From Aneurinibacillus sp. Ricciae_BoGa-3 (GTDB lineage Bacteria; Bacillota; Bacilli; Aneurinibacillales; Aneurinibacillaceae): 64,000 nt of DNA. The stretch lies in the NCBI RefSeq assembly GCF_028421645.1, contig NZ_CP116887.1:4709501-4773500 (forward strand), read 5' to 3'. The notes under the pieces were generated by a model. The model was not told where the DNA came from. It saw only the letters and a list, made by a program, of their open reading frames with translations, and did not search any database. Below, piece by piece: positions 23,761-32,002 of the stretch. The translations under genes were made by a program, and so were the position numbers. Position 1 is the stretch's first letter, and every line of letters starts with the position of its first letter.

Positions 23761-24917
23761 GCTATGCTCGTGCTCAAGGCGATATTTTTTGAAGCATTAT
23801 GATCGGCATGATCGCGATGCCCACATTTCATACAGTGGAATACATCTTTGTTGCGATTTGCCTTTTCAATATGATGGCATTTAGGGCATTCTTGAGAGGT
23901 GTACTTTGGATTAACAAAGATCACCCGAACATTGCACTTTTCAGCTCTCTGTATAATAAATCGCTGTAGCTGATAAAATGCCCACGAGTGAATGGTGCGA
24001 TCTGCTTTTTTCATTGTTTTACATGTTTGACGAATGTTATACAATTTCTCCATTTTAATAACAGGCCGATCAAACTGCAGGGCAAAATCAACAATTTTCT
24101 TGGCTAGTTTTCGGTTGTAATCTTGCATCCATCTATTTTCTTTATGACCCAGGCGTTTAATGGCACGCAGTGCCTTCTTTTTACCTAAAGAACGCCGTAG
24201 GGAACGAAAATGTCGACGAATGTACCCCACTTCTTTTCCTGAAAAATATTGTCTTTTGCCACTTTTTGGTTCAGATATAACCGCAAGATGACGTAGCCCA
24301 ACATCCACCCCAATAAAAGTTTGGGGAACAATTGAGAAAGTGCGAATTTCGCAAGAAATTTCAATAGGGATGGCAAAATACCAATCGGATCCTTTTCGCA
24401 AAAGCTGAATAGTTGAACGATTTTCTCGATTCTTGTCTACCCGAACTTCTTTTTTTACCAACTTTTTTGTGGCTTTGTTTTTAACTTGTTTCATCTCGTA
24501 TGTAATGTTTTGTTGGAAAAAAGAAAAATACCGAGTAACAAACGCATTCTCTTCAACAGGAAGGTATTTTTTCTTTTTGTCCACCACAAAACCAACATAC
24601 CATCTACCTTTAACACACTTCGTGTCCCAGTTTTGGTTATTGATGCTAATCGGGACGCGCGATTTAAAGGTTGGAACCTTTTTAGCAGGTCCTTGTTTAT
24701 AATCTGCCACAGCCCTTTTCGCTTTGCGAATCGCTTCGTTTTTAATAGAGGAATTGAGTTCAGCTTCAACATTGGAAGAAGAAAGTGAATCTCCATTTAA
24801 AATACGAGCAATACACAAATTAATACAAGCTGCATATTTCTGTTGGGCATGAATCCATTCTTTATGTTTGGCTTTGGTTGGTTTCTTTATTTTCACAAGG
24901 TGTGTTACGGTTGCCAA
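23754..24917 (-). CDS. tnpB: RNA-guided endonuclease TnpB (IS605/IS1341 type)
   Basis: 387 residues. RuvC-like core with D in TFIGVDVGLRHLAVIS, E in RPVIKMEKLYNIRQ and D in HRDHADHNASKNIA. The zinc finger is SQECPKCHHIEK and FHCMKCGHRD. All catalytic residues are present, so it is likely active with its right-end guide RNA. Start is TTG at 24915-24917 after AAGGAGGTG. It differs strongly from the IS607-linked TnpB at 15571, so the two are independent. A LexA-type box overlaps its promoter, which suggests DNA-damage control. No TnpA transposase is present in cis. Confidence 0.92.
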   Translation of the reverse strand: MATVTHLVKIKKPTKAKHKEWIHAQQKYAACINLCIARILNGDSLSSSNVEAELNSSIKNEAIRKAKRAVADYKQGPAKKVPTFKSRVPISINNQNWDTKCVKGRWYVGFVVDKKKKYLPVEENAFVTRYFSFFQQNITYEMKQVKNKATKKLVKKEVRVDKNRENRSTIQLLRKGSDWYFAIPIEISCEIRTFSIVPQTFIGVDVGLRHLAVISEPKSGKRQYFSGKEVGYIRRHFRSLRRSLGKKKALRAIKRLGHKENRWMQDYNRKLAKKIVDFALQFDRPVIKMEKLYNIRQTCKTMKKADRTIHSWAFYQLQRFIIQRAEKCNVRVIFVNPKYTSQECPKCHHIEKANRNKDVFHCMKCGHRDHADHNASKNIALSTSIAV

Positions 24918-24938
24918 TATTTCACCTCCTTGTGCATT

Positions 24939-24967
24939 ATTTTACCAGAAACCGAACATATGTTCGA
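24939..24967 (-). promoter_or_regulatory. promoter of tnpB
   Basis: Minus strand TCGAAC, 17 bases, TAAAAT with an upstream TGG (extended -10). The -35 lies inside the LexA-type box. The ribosome site AAGGAGGTG follows about 10 bp after the -10. Confidence 0.6.
24953..24966. promoter_or_regulatory. LexA/DinR (SOS) box
   Basis: CGAACATATGTTCG is a perfect 14-bp palindrome. It fits the Bacillus DinR/LexA consensus (CGAAC, four bases, GTTCG) at every fixed position and covers the -35 and spacer of the tnpB promoter, the usual place for repression. Confidence 0.75.
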
Positions 24968-25044
24968 TGATCAAAAATAGCATTCATCCACTCACTAAAG
25001 TATAGGGCATTCTGCCTTCGTATTGTAAAAAGAGATGTTCAAGG

Positions 25045-25305
25045 TTATTTGAACACCAGGTCATACATATGCGTCCATGTGTGGAGATCGAACACGTCAA
25101 TCGCAGCTCCCTTGCCCAGCAAACTATAGCCCACCAGCATCCCGATAAGCAGGGATACAAATAAAAGAAACGGCACAAGCAGCAGCTTGAGAACGAGCGG
25201 AAGCGGATCCCGCGTATGTTTTTTTCTTTTTTCAGGTTTGTTGCGGCTGTTATCCGCGAGCTCTGACTCCGCTGCGGCTTCTGACGTTTTTCGCTGTTCA
25301 GCCAT
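25045..25305 (-). CDS. EpuA-like small membrane protein (often named 'RNA polymerase subunit beta')
   Basis: 86 residues from ATG 25303-25305 (MAEQRKTSEAAAESELADNS) after AAGGG. A charged N-terminal half (NKPEKRKKHTRDP) is followed by one membrane segment (LKLLLVPFLLFVSLLIGMLV) and a short outer tail (VFDLHTWTHMYDLVFK). This layout fits the EpuA family found beside flhP or murA in Bacilli; despite the common name it is not a polymerase core subunit. It starts four bases after the flhP stop, so they share a transcript. Function unknown. Confidence 0.7.
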   Translation of the reverse strand: MAEQRKTSEAAAESELADNSRNKPEKRKKHTRDPLPLVLKLLLVPFLLFVSLLIGMLVGYSLLGKGAAIDVFDLHTWTHMYDLVFK

Positions 25306-25309
25306 TGTA

Positions 25310-26155
25310 TCAGCCCTTATAGATTTGATTGGTGACACTCATCATTTGATCCGAATACGTAAGCGCCCTAGAGTTGAACTGCAGGGCCCGCTGCGCTTCA
25401 ATGAGGGAGGTCATTTCCTTCTGCAGGTCCACGTTGGACATCTCCAGTGCTCCCTGGTGTACGGCTATGCCAGCCGGCATTGTTCTTGCTGCGCCGCCAT
25501 TCACTAACAACGCGCCATTCTGCGGCGGTACCGTCGCGGGAATGCGGTAATAATTGCTGCCCGTATTCTCCAGTATGTTAGGATTCTGAATGGTATATAC
25601 GCCAATTTTAGGGCCATTACGCTGCCGGCCGATGGAGTCTTTGTAAGTGATCTGCCCATCGGCTACAATTTTCAGATCGGTATAGGGTGCGGCGATGCGA
25701 ATAGGCTGCCCGGCCGCGCTCATTACCGGGTCACCGGTTGCTGTAACGAGTTCTACCTGCCCGGCAGCCCCGGCCGCCGGCATAAGTTTAAAATTACCGT
25801 CCCGTGTGTATGACGGCTGTGTTTCCCCCGCCCGCTGTACCCGGAAGAATCCGCTGCCTTCCAGAGCTAGATCCGTGGGAACGTCTGTCTGCTTTAAAGT
25901 TCCCTGCGTAAAGTCGATCTGCTGCGCCGTGTCTTTAACCCCGACACCAGGCCGGACATTATAAGGCGTCAGGCGCCCCTGTTCAAATGCGGGATTGGGT
26001 TGGTTATTGATCTCTCTTGTTAATAGCGTTGTAAATTGCGTCTCCCGGCTTTTAAAACCATCGGTGGCGGCATTCGCAATGTTGTTGGCGATCGTATCGA
26101 CTTTGGCATGCATCGCCTGCATACCGGTTAATGCATTAATGATTGAACTGTTCAT
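25310..26155 (-). CDS. flhP: flagellar hook-basal body protein FlhP (FlgG family)
   Basis: 281 residues. N-terminal rod motif MQAMHAKVDTIANNIANAAT, middle FlgG/FlgE-type domain (LKQTDVPTDLALEGSGFFRV) and C-terminal motif QGALEMSNVDLQKEMTSLIE, RALQFNSRAL. These helical ends pack in the flagellar rod. In Bacillus the flhO-flhP pair near mbl encodes distal rod proteins; the same order is seen here, away from the main flagellar cluster. Export is through the flagellar type III apparatus, so there is no signal peptide. Confidence 0.88.
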   Translation of the reverse strand: MNSSIINALTGMQAMHAKVDTIANNIANAATDGFKSRETQFTTLLTREINNQPNPAFEQGRLTPYNVRPGVGVKDTAQQIDFTQGTLKQTDVPTDLALEGSGFFRVQRAGETQPSYTRDGNFKLMPAAGAAGQVELVTATGDPVMSAAGQPIRIAAPYTDLKIVADGQITYKDSIGRQRNGPKIGVYTIQNPNILENTGSNYYRIPATVPPQNGALLVNGGAARTMPAGIAVHQGALEMSNVDLQKEMTSLIEAQRALQFNSRALTYSDQMMSVTNQIYKG

Positions 26156-26169
26156 CTATTCACTCCATC

Positions 26170-27105
26170 CTATACGCGCCCGACATCATTGAGCTTCTGC
26201 AGGGTAGAATCATACGCGGCAAGTACCTTCTGGTTCGCTTCATAGCTGCGCATGACGGACATCATATCAATCATCGTGCGCCCCGCATCGACATTGGATT
26301 TCTCGATATATCCCTGCTTTACCGAGATTCCCGGAACAATCCCGGAAGTGAGGGCCGGCGGCTGGCCTTGCCCGGTAAAACGAAACGTAGTATCCGCCTC
26401 TTTGGCAAGGGACTGATCAGGATTGGTGACCTGCACGAGCGCCAGTTGGACCGGCGCTGCCGGGCTTCCCTGTACATACAGTTGGCCTGTATCACTCATC
26501 TGCAGATTTCGGCTGTCAAGCGGGCGGCCACCGAGCAGCTGCTGAATGTTCACCGGCTGGCCGTTGGCGGCAAGCACCGGGTATCCTTCAGGTGTTGTAA
26601 GCAGTCCATTCGGGCTCATGGTGAAGTTCCCGTTGCGGGTGTAGGAGATCTCAGCCTGCCCGTTGTCTCCCTGTTTTCGAACCGCAAAGAAAACTTTCGG
26701 CTGGACAGCATGGGCTCCCTGCGGCGGTTGTCCGTTAACCGCCTGCGCAGGCGTTCCGTCCGCATTCACATAAGCCGGCGCCAGGCCTTGATCCGCCAGT
26801 GAAAAATCCAGCGGTTTGTTCGTTTCCACGATGTCTCCCTGCGTAAAGCTCGGCACGAGTTCCTGGGTATATACCCCCTGCGCAAGGGCGCCGACTCGCT
26901 GCGGCTGGCCAGGGATCGCAGGCCGGCCCTGCACAGTTGATGTATCATTTATTCTATCAAGAAGAACTTCCGGAAATGTTCGATAAACTGAATTGTCCGC
27001 CTTATAACCAGGCGTGTTCACATTCGCCAGATTGTTCGTTAGGGCCTCCTGGCGTGCCTGGTTGGCTATCATGCCGGCAGCCGCTGTATCGATTCCACGC
27101 AGCAT
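26170..27105 (-). CDS. flhO: flagellar hook-basal body protein FlhO (FlgG family)
   Basis: 311 residues with MLRGIDTAAAGMIANQARQE and ALTNNLANVNTPGYKAD at the N-terminus (flagellar rod signature), a core beta domain (FRFTGQGQPPALTSG) and the C-terminal QGYIEKSNVDAGRTMIDMMS with VMRSYEANQKVL. It precedes flhP by 14 bases and follows mbl by about 100. This order (mbl, flhO, flhP) is conserved in Bacillus. Likely a distal rod subunit. Confidence 0.88.
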   Translation of the reverse strand: MLRGIDTAAAGMIANQARQEALTNNLANVNTPGYKADNSVYRTFPEVLLDRINDTSTVQGRPAIPGQPQRVGALAQGVYTQELVPSFTQGDIVETNKPLDFSLADQGLAPAYVNADGTPAQAVNGQPPQGAHAVQPKVFFAVRKQGDNGQAEISYTRNGNFTMSPNGLLTTPEGYPVLAANGQPVNIQQLLGGRPLDSRNLQMSDTGQLYVQGSPAAPVQLALVQVTNPDQSLAKEADTTFRFTGQGQPPALTSGIVPGISVKQGYIEKSNVDAGRTMIDMMSVMRSYEANQKVLAAYDSTLQKLNDVGRV

Positions 27106-27205
27106 ATTCTTTCACCCATCTTTCTTAAATGGTACACAAAGCTATCGGAATAAGAGTTGACTCAAGTATAGCAGACTTGGGAAATTAATGATTGGGAGGG
27201 ACGTC

Positions 27206-28222
27206 CTAAGTAAAGGACTTTTTACGGTTGCGGTTCTGCGGTGACTTGTCCAAATTCTCCAGCATGATGCCGGTTCCCACTGCTACACATGCCATCGGGC
27301 TGTCCGCTACCATTACGGGCACCTTCAGTTCCTCAGCCAGCAGCCTGTCAATGCCATGCATTAGCGCGCCTCCTCCAGTGAGCATTATGCCTCTATCAAT
27401 AATATCGGCTGATAACTCCGGCGGCGTGCGTTCAAGTACGCTCTTGGCAGCAAGCACGATAGATTGCGCGACTTCTTCCAGCGCTTCCTGTACTTCAGCG
27501 GAGGTGACCGTAATGGTTTGCGGAAGTCCCGTTACCATGTCACGGCCGCGGATATTGATCTCGTCTTTGCGGGATCCGGGAAATACGGTTCCAATTTGAA
27601 TTTTGATATCTTCTGCGGTGCGCTCTCCGATCAGCAGCTTGTATTTTTCTTTAATATATTTCATAATCGCTGCATCACACTTGTCCCCTGCCATTTTAAT
27701 AGAAGAGGCGGTGACGATGTCTCCCATGGAAAGCACGGCTACATCTGTTGTCCCACCGCCCATATCGACCACCATGTTGCCGTACGGCTGGAAAATGTCC
27801 ATACCGGCGCCAACAGCAGCCACTTTCGGTTCTTCTTCGAGGAACACTTCTTTCGCACCGCATCGGATCGCAGCTTCCCGGATTGCTTTTTGCTCTACGG
27901 AAGTAATGCCTGTCGGAGTACAGATCAAGATACGCGGCCGGGACATAAATCCTTTTACATTTAATTTTTTTATAAAATAGGTAAGCATAGCCTCTGTTAT
28001 ATCAAAGTCAGCGATAACCCCGTCACGCATCGGACGAATTGCGATAATGTGACCAGGCGTGCGACCAACCATGCGGCGCGCTTCTTCCCCTACAGCCAGC
28101 ACCTTGTTCGTGTAGTTGTCGATCGCTACAACAGATGGTTCATCCAGTACAACACCCTGTCCCCTAATAAATATAAGTACGTTGGCCGTTCCTAAGTCAA
28201 TTCCGATATCTTTGCCTAACAT
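27206..28222 (-). CDS. mbl: MreB-like cell-shape actin homologue Mbl
   Basis: 338 residues of the MreB actin fold: phosphate-1 motif DIGIDLGTANVLIFIRGQG, connecting motif with VVDMGGGTTDVAVLSMG, adenosine motif IMLTGGGALMHGIDRLLAEE, and IGERTAEDIKIQIG. It polymerises at the membrane and guides cylindrical wall synthesis. Placement between spoIIID and flhO matches Bacillus mbl rather than mreB (which sits with mreCD). No lesion seen. Confidence 0.92.
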   Translation of the reverse strand: MLGKDIGIDLGTANVLIFIRGQGVVLDEPSVVAIDNYTNKVLAVGEEARRMVGRTPGHIIAIRPMRDGVIADFDITEAMLTYFIKKLNVKGFMSRPRILICTPTGITSVEQKAIREAAIRCGAKEVFLEEEPKVAAVGAGMDIFQPYGNMVVDMGGGTTDVAVLSMGDIVTASSIKMAGDKCDAAIMKYIKEKYKLLIGERTAEDIKIQIGTVFPGSRKDEINIRGRDMVTGLPQTITVTSAEVQEALEEVAQSIVLAAKSVLERTPPELSADIIDRGIMLTGGGALMHGIDRLLAEELKVPVMVADSPMACVAVGTGIMLENLDKSPQNRNRKKSFT

Positions 28223-28300
28223 TTAAGAGCCTCCCTGCAACAGATGATTCATCAGAATATTTTACTATGCATTTTGTCATGGTACAAGGAGTTTTTTCCT

Positions 28301-28588
28301 CTATGCCAGTTCCTCCACGCCCTTTTCCGCCAGTTCATCGCCCTTACTTTTATACTTGATTTTCGTTGCTTCGCCGCCGCGCAGGTGACGGACGGACTTA
28401 TGGTACTCGAGGATCTCTTTTACTTCATTTGCTAGCTCCGGGTTAATTTCAGGCAATCGCTCTGTCAGATCCTTGTGCACCGTACTCTTGGACACGCCAA
28501 ATTCTTTGGCAATCTTACGAACCGTGTTGCGGGTTTCTACAATATAGCGGCCTATCTTAATGGTTCGCTCTTTGATGTAATCGTGCAC
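28301..28588 (-). CDS. spoIIID: sporulation transcription factor SpoIIID
   Basis: 95 residues from GTG 28586-28588 (MHDYIKERTIKIGRYIVETR), after GGGAGGCGAGGGGC. The HTH is KIAKEFGVSKSTVHKDLTER, followed by LANEVKEILEYHKSVRHLRG and GEATKIKYKSK, nearly identical to Bacillus SpoIIID in memory. It regulates mother-cell sporulation genes after sigma-E. An upstream ATG at 28612 is in frame, but the GTG matches the known protein start and has the ribosome site. Confidence 0.95.
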   Translation of the reverse strand: MHDYIKERTIKIGRYIVETRNTVRKIAKEFGVSKSTVHKDLTERLPEINPELANEVKEILEYHKSVRHLRGGEATKIKYKSKGDELAEKGVEELA

Positions 28589-28622
28589 GCCCCTCGCCTC
28601 CCTAATGCTCATTAGTCTGATA

Positions 28623-28652
28623 CATTATATTGAGGGAGAAGTCCATATATGC
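28623..28652 (-). promoter_or_regulatory. candidate sigma-E promoter of spoIIID
   Basis: Minus strand GCATATA, 13 bases, CAATATAATG, which is near the sigma-E pattern (ATA at -35, CATA-AAT at -10). It is based on loose similarity and the known regulon membership of spoIIID. Confidence 0.3.
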
Positions 28653-28653
28653 G

Positions 28654-28690
28654 AAAAAAGGCTGATAGGTACATGCTATCAGCCTTTTTT
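28654..28690 (-). terminator. terminator of the spoIIQ-like gene
   Basis: A 15-bp perfect stem, core GGCTGATAG with CTATCAGCC, 7-base loop, A6 and T6 on either side. It isolates spoIIID from the gene upstream. Confidence 0.9.
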
Positions 28691-28719
28691 CTTTGTTTTT
28701 CTTCTAATTTCGATTCTTT

Positions 28720-29448
28720 TTACTTGGCGGCAGAAGCGGTAGATACGGGTTCAACATATTTATCCGGCTGTACCGGCTCCCCGTTCTTCTGCACTTCGAA
28801 GTGAAGGTGAATGCCAAGGCCCTTCTCAAATACGTTGCGGCCTGCCGTTCCGATAACGGAACCCTGAGATACCGTATCTCCTACAGCTACCTTGGCGTCA
28901 TCCAGGCTTGCATACACTGTTTTCAAGCCGCCTGGATGTTCAATCTCAACCTGGAAGCCCATCATGGGGTTGCGTTCAGCTTTCGTTACTTTGCCGTCGG
29001 CGCAGGCGAGAACGTCAAAAGATTTCTTGCCGCCTGCCGCAATATCAATGCCTGTGTTCGGCCAGTAGGAGTTATCATACTTCACGAGGGCAGCCTGCTG
29101 CGCTTGCTTATCGGCTGTTTCGTCAAAGAAGTTCATCACCGTCTTGGTGTCCGCTTCTTTCTTAGCTGGCCAAATGAAAGGTTTATCCTGGGAAACTACT
29201 GGAACCGCAGGCTGATCATGCGCAACCTGTGCGGTCTGATCCTGCTGCTTGGCCGGAATGCCGGCATCCTGCCTATTCATTGAAAACTGTTTGCTACCCT
29301 GATACCACATGATAGATGCGAGAATAATAGCAGCGATGCCCATGTAGATTGCAGGGAAAGCCCATTTCTTTCCAAATATACGCCGCCAGCCGCCAACCTT
29401 GATTTTTTGGACGGGGCCCGGGGCTGTTTGTTTCTTATTGTCACTCAT
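28720..29448 (-). CDS. spoIIQ: SpoIIQ-like M23-family sporulation protein
   Basis: 242 residues: charged cytosolic N-terminus, one membrane segment (AFPAIYMGIAAIILASIMWY), and an LytM/M23 domain (YWPNTGIDIAAGGKKSFDVL, DGKVTKAERNPMMGFQVEIE, HLHFEVQKNGEPVQPDKYV). The first zinc ligand (HxxxD in active enzymes) is Asn in NTGID, while HLHF is kept, so peptidase activity is doubtful, as in Bacillus SpoIIQ. SpoIIQ sits in the forespore membrane and pairs with SpoIIIAH. The order spoIID, spoIIQ, spoIIID, mbl supports the name. Confidence 0.85.
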   Translation of the reverse strand: MSDNKKQTAPGPVQKIKVGGWRRIFGKKWAFPAIYMGIAAIILASIMWYQGSKQFSMNRQDAGIPAKQQDQTAQVAHDQPAVPVVSQDKPFIWPAKKEADTKTVMNFFDETADKQAQQAALVKYDNSYWPNTGIDIAAGGKKSFDVLACADGKVTKAERNPMMGFQVEIEHPGGLKTVYASLDDAKVAVGDTVSQGSVIGTAGRNVFEKGLGIHLHFEVQKNGEPVQPDKYVEPVSTASAAK

Positions 29449-29515
29449 TATTTATCACCTCACATCCCATTGTTGACAGGATAGTAAGGTTATAAACATA
29501 CGAAATTAGCATATG

Positions 29516-30577
29516 TTAAGAAGTTTTTTTCAACCATTTCTCTTCAGTCTCTATCGATACCCCCTGATAAAAATACTTCACGATTTCCTCCGCTTTTTTC
29601 CCCTGTTGCGCCATGCCATTGGCCCCCCACTGGCTCATGCCCACACCATGGCCATATCCCTTCGTGTGGATGATGACAGAGCCGTGATCCGTCTGAAAAG
29701 AGAACTGAGAGGAATTGAGGCCAAGCTTCTCTCTTACTTCCCGCCCGGTATATTCTTTATCGCCAATGCGTATCTTGTTCACTCTTTTTCCCGCAGTGAG
29801 CGAATCCACATGCGCCCATCCGCCATTGCCTGTCGAAGCGGTCATGGTGATTTTCGTGCCGAGCTTTTTTTCAAACTCTGTCATAGAAAGGGTAACCGTT
29901 GCGTCAAAACGGGGCGCGTTTTTGTCCCAGGGGACAGGCACACTCCTCAGGTAAGGAATTTTGCTGCCCCAGTAATCTTCGGAATTCTCGGTGTAACCGT
30001 TGCTCGTTGAGAAGAAGGTCGCGTCAATCGGCTTGTTCTGATAGGCGATGACTTGACCTGCTGTCTCAGTGACCGCCTGGCGGATTTTCTGGATCCGCCA
30101 GCTATAGGAAGCCCCCCACTTCTGGTGAAGCTGGGCATCGTCATAGTAAACCTGGTGCTTGACTGTATCGGTTACATATGCGCCTTTGGGAACATCGCTA
30201 TATTTGCCTTCAAGCATTCGGCCAACAATAAAGGTTCTGGCGGCCAAAGCCTGCGCTTTCAACGCTTCCGGTTCGAATTCTGCGGGCATCTCGGCGGATA
30301 CTACTCCCGTCACATAATTCTCCATGTTAACCGTGTCCACTCTTCCGAATTCTACACGAAAAATCCGGACTGGATAGTCCGTCTTTACCGTTGTTTTTTG
30401 CTGCCCGGTGTCAGCGGGCACGGAATGGGAGTCCGGATGAATGTCCGGAGAAGTGACCGGTATTTGGGCCGGACCTCCTGAGAGGGAAACGAGTACGGAC
30501 GGAACGGCGAGCAGGACGACAACAATAGCAAGGATGCCATATACGATCAACTGGAGCGAATGCTTGTTCTGTTTCAA
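29516..30577 (-). CDS. spoIID: stage II sporulation protein D (SpoIID)
   Basis: 353 residues from TTG 30575-30577, which follows AAGGGGGAAG directly; the frame is open to 30664 but without a better site. A membrane anchor (LQLIVYGILAIVVVLLAVPS) precedes the SpoIID/LytB amidase domain: NMENYVTGVVSAEMPAEFEP with the catalytic Glu, LKAQALAARTFIVGRML, and HTKGYGHGVGMSQWGANGMA. It is a lytic transglycosylase that thins septal peptidoglycan during engulfment, with SpoIIP and SpoIIM. Confidence 0.93.
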   Translation of the reverse strand: MKQNKHSLQLIVYGILAIVVVLLAVPSVLVSLSGGPAQIPVTSPDIHPDSHSVPADTGQQKTTVKTDYPVRIFRVEFGRVDTVNMENYVTGVVSAEMPAEFEPEALKAQALAARTFIVGRMLEGKYSDVPKGAYVTDTVKHQVYYDDAQLHQKWGASYSWRIQKIRQAVTETAGQVIAYQNKPIDATFFSTSNGYTENSEDYWGSKIPYLRSVPVPWDKNAPRFDATVTLSMTEFEKKLGTKITMTASTGNGGWAHVDSLTAGKRVNKIRIGDKEYTGREVREKLGLNSSQFSFQTDHGSVIIHTKGYGHGVGMSQWGANGMAQQGKKAEEIVKYFYQGVSIETEEKWLKKTS

Positions 30578-30652
30578 AATCTCTTCCCCCTTCTGGCTGC
30601 TATGGACAAACCCATAATTAAGCATATGAACGGGACAAAAAAATATGACTGC

Positions 30653-30993
30653 TGAGAAAAACATCGTGGGCCCTGCCGCTCTCTCCTTTCCCCTTATTAA
30701 AGTTTTTACAGCCGCTTTGTGGAACGACGGGCGGACCGGCAGTAGGGAATCTTGGCTAGCGGCAAGCGTAAGCGCAGGCGATGGCCTTAGATTCCTTTAT
30801 ACCGTTTAGGTGCAACATCTGGGTATCGGGGTGATGGAGACAGGTTGCCGGTCTTTTCGCCCTCTGTTCCACACGCTCCCCAGGGGGAAAGAAAGGTGCG
30901 GACATGCGCCTCACGATGTTTTTCTTGAGTGTTTCGGGACCGGAGGTCCCATTTAAAAAACGCTCAAGGTAGTTCAACACGGTGAAGCACATA
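30653..30993 (+). repeat. intergenic structured repeat, copy 2
   Basis: Ends GAAAAACATCGTG and CACGATGTTTTTC are exact inverted matches. Nested pairs: CTTTCCCC/GGGGAAAG, GTGGAAC/GTTCCAC, GGGCG/CGCCC, GACCGGCA/TGCCGGTC and GGAATCT/AGATTCC, with GCGTAAGCGC at the tip. A GGGACC GGA GGTCCC hairpin follows the right end, as in copy 1. Confidence 0.8.
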
Positions 30994-31081
30994 AGTTTTA
31001 TATAATAACAAAGAGAAAGGGACCTATCGGTCCCAACAGAAAATAAGTTTAATACTCTAGAGCACTTTCTTATACGAGAAC

Positions 31082-31117
31082 AAAAACAAGGGCTCCCCAC
31101 CTAGGAGGAAGCCCTTG
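31082..31117 (-). terminator. terminator of the ABC/HAD cluster
   Basis: CAAGGGCT and AGCCCTTG pair across a 15-base loop; the minus strand continues with T5. Confidence 0.8.
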
Positions 31118-31168
31118 ATATCGGAATGCCGCAAGCTATGAGCTCGAGGTACTCTTGTAATGCGCCTA

Positions 31169-31963
31169 TTAAGCTTTGATTTCCGGGCACAAATCGCCCA
31201 TCGTAGAAATGATATAGTCGGGGATAATGCTTAGTTTCTTAACATCATCAGGCCCGGCGACTCCAGTAAGCACAAGGGCTGTTTTTACACCGCTGTTAAT
31301 GCCAAAAAGAATATCTGTTTCTAACCGATCTCCCACCATTAAGCATCGTTGACTGTGAAGATTTAACCTCTCTAGTACCTTCTCTGCATAATAGGTGGAC
31401 GGCTTACCCATGATAGCATGGATAGGGGTCGTGCCCGCGGCTTCAATTGCCTTTGCAATCGACCACGTATCCGGGATGACATCGCCGTCAACCGGACAGT
31501 AAGGATCCGGGTTCATCGCTATCAGCCGCGCACCATTGCGCACAGCTTTCATTCCTGTATACAGCTTATGGTAGGTAAACGCGCGGTCCATCCCAACAAG
31601 CAGATGTGTCGCTTCCGACGGGTTTTGCGTTTGCTTTACAGGAAACCCGCTGAGCTCTTCCCCTATCGCCCTTTCCCCAATAATCATGACGTTGGCGTCC
31701 GGATAGAATTCCTGCAGATAAAGCCCCGCAATATAGGGTGCGGTGATAATTTCCTCTACAGCTGATTGCACGCCCAGACGCTGCAATCGTTCGCAGCAGT
31801 CATGCCGAGTCTGGGTGGATGTATTGGTAAGAAACATAATTTTCTTGCCTTGATCACGCAAATAGGAAAGTGTCTCTTGTACATGGGGAAGCAATTTGTC
31901 CCCGATAAAAATCGTTCCGTCCAGATCGAAGAAGTACGCATCAAATGAAGTAAACTGAACCAA
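31169..31963 (-). CDS. HAD-IIA family phosphatase (NagD/AraL-like)
   Basis: 264 residues of the HAD superfamily with a C2 cap: nucleophile DxD in AYFFDLDGTIF, Thr motif KIMFLTNTSTQTRHD, Lys in IMGKPSTYYAEKVL, acidic motif RCLMVGDRLETDILFG. Relatives remove phosphate from sugar phosphates, phosphoglycolate or glycerol phosphate. It is last in the ABC-importer cluster, 39 bases after an isomerase gene, so it probably acts on an imported or derived phosphorylated sugar or polyol. The substrate is unknown. Confidence 0.85.
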   Translation of the reverse strand: MVQFTSFDAYFFDLDGTIFIGDKLLPHVQETLSYLRDQGKKIMFLTNTSTQTRHDCCERLQRLGVQSAVEEIITAPYIAGLYLQEFYPDANVMIIGERAIGEELSGFPVKQTQNPSEATHLLVGMDRAFTYHKLYTGMKAVRNGARLIAMNPDPYCPVDGDVIPDTWSIAKAIEAAGTTPIHAIMGKPSTYYAEKVLERLNLHSQRCLMVGDRLETDILFGINSGVKTALVLTGVAGPDDVKKLSIIPDYIISTMGDLCPEIKA

Positions 31964-32002
31964 TCCCTTTCAATCCCTTCCTTCGGGGAAAAAATTCTCC
32001 TA

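Larger units (their letters stand above)
23535..25025 (-). mobile_element. stand-alone TnpB (IS1341-like) element
   Basis: Intact tnpB with no tnpA nearby. Related hairpin sequences sharing ACTTTAGTG lie at both flanks (23545-23580 and near 25000). It sits between the alaR 5' end and the 3' end of the flhO-flhP-epuA group, without breaking either. The ends are approximate. Confidence 0.55.
30578..31168. other. intergenic region with structured repeat copy 2 and a terminator
   Basis: The spacer before spoIID is filled mainly by repeat copy 2. A small GGGACC TATC GGTCCC hairpin (about 31019-31034) and the HAD-gene terminator follow. No protein gene was supported. Confidence 0.6.

Noticed and set aside
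25045..25305. Small gene as a real RNA polymerase beta subunit
   Set aside because: It is a single-span membrane protein of 86 residues; the common database name for this family is misleading.
30800..30880. Resemblance of CCGGCAACCTGTC (minus strand) to a SAM-I riboswitch segment
   Set aside because: The other conserved SAM-I blocks are missing, and the segment is explained by pairing within the repeat.
30756..31100. A 114-codon minus-strand reading across repeat copy 2
   Set aside because: It follows the structured repeat, is not matched by an open frame in copies 1 or 3, and lacks family features.
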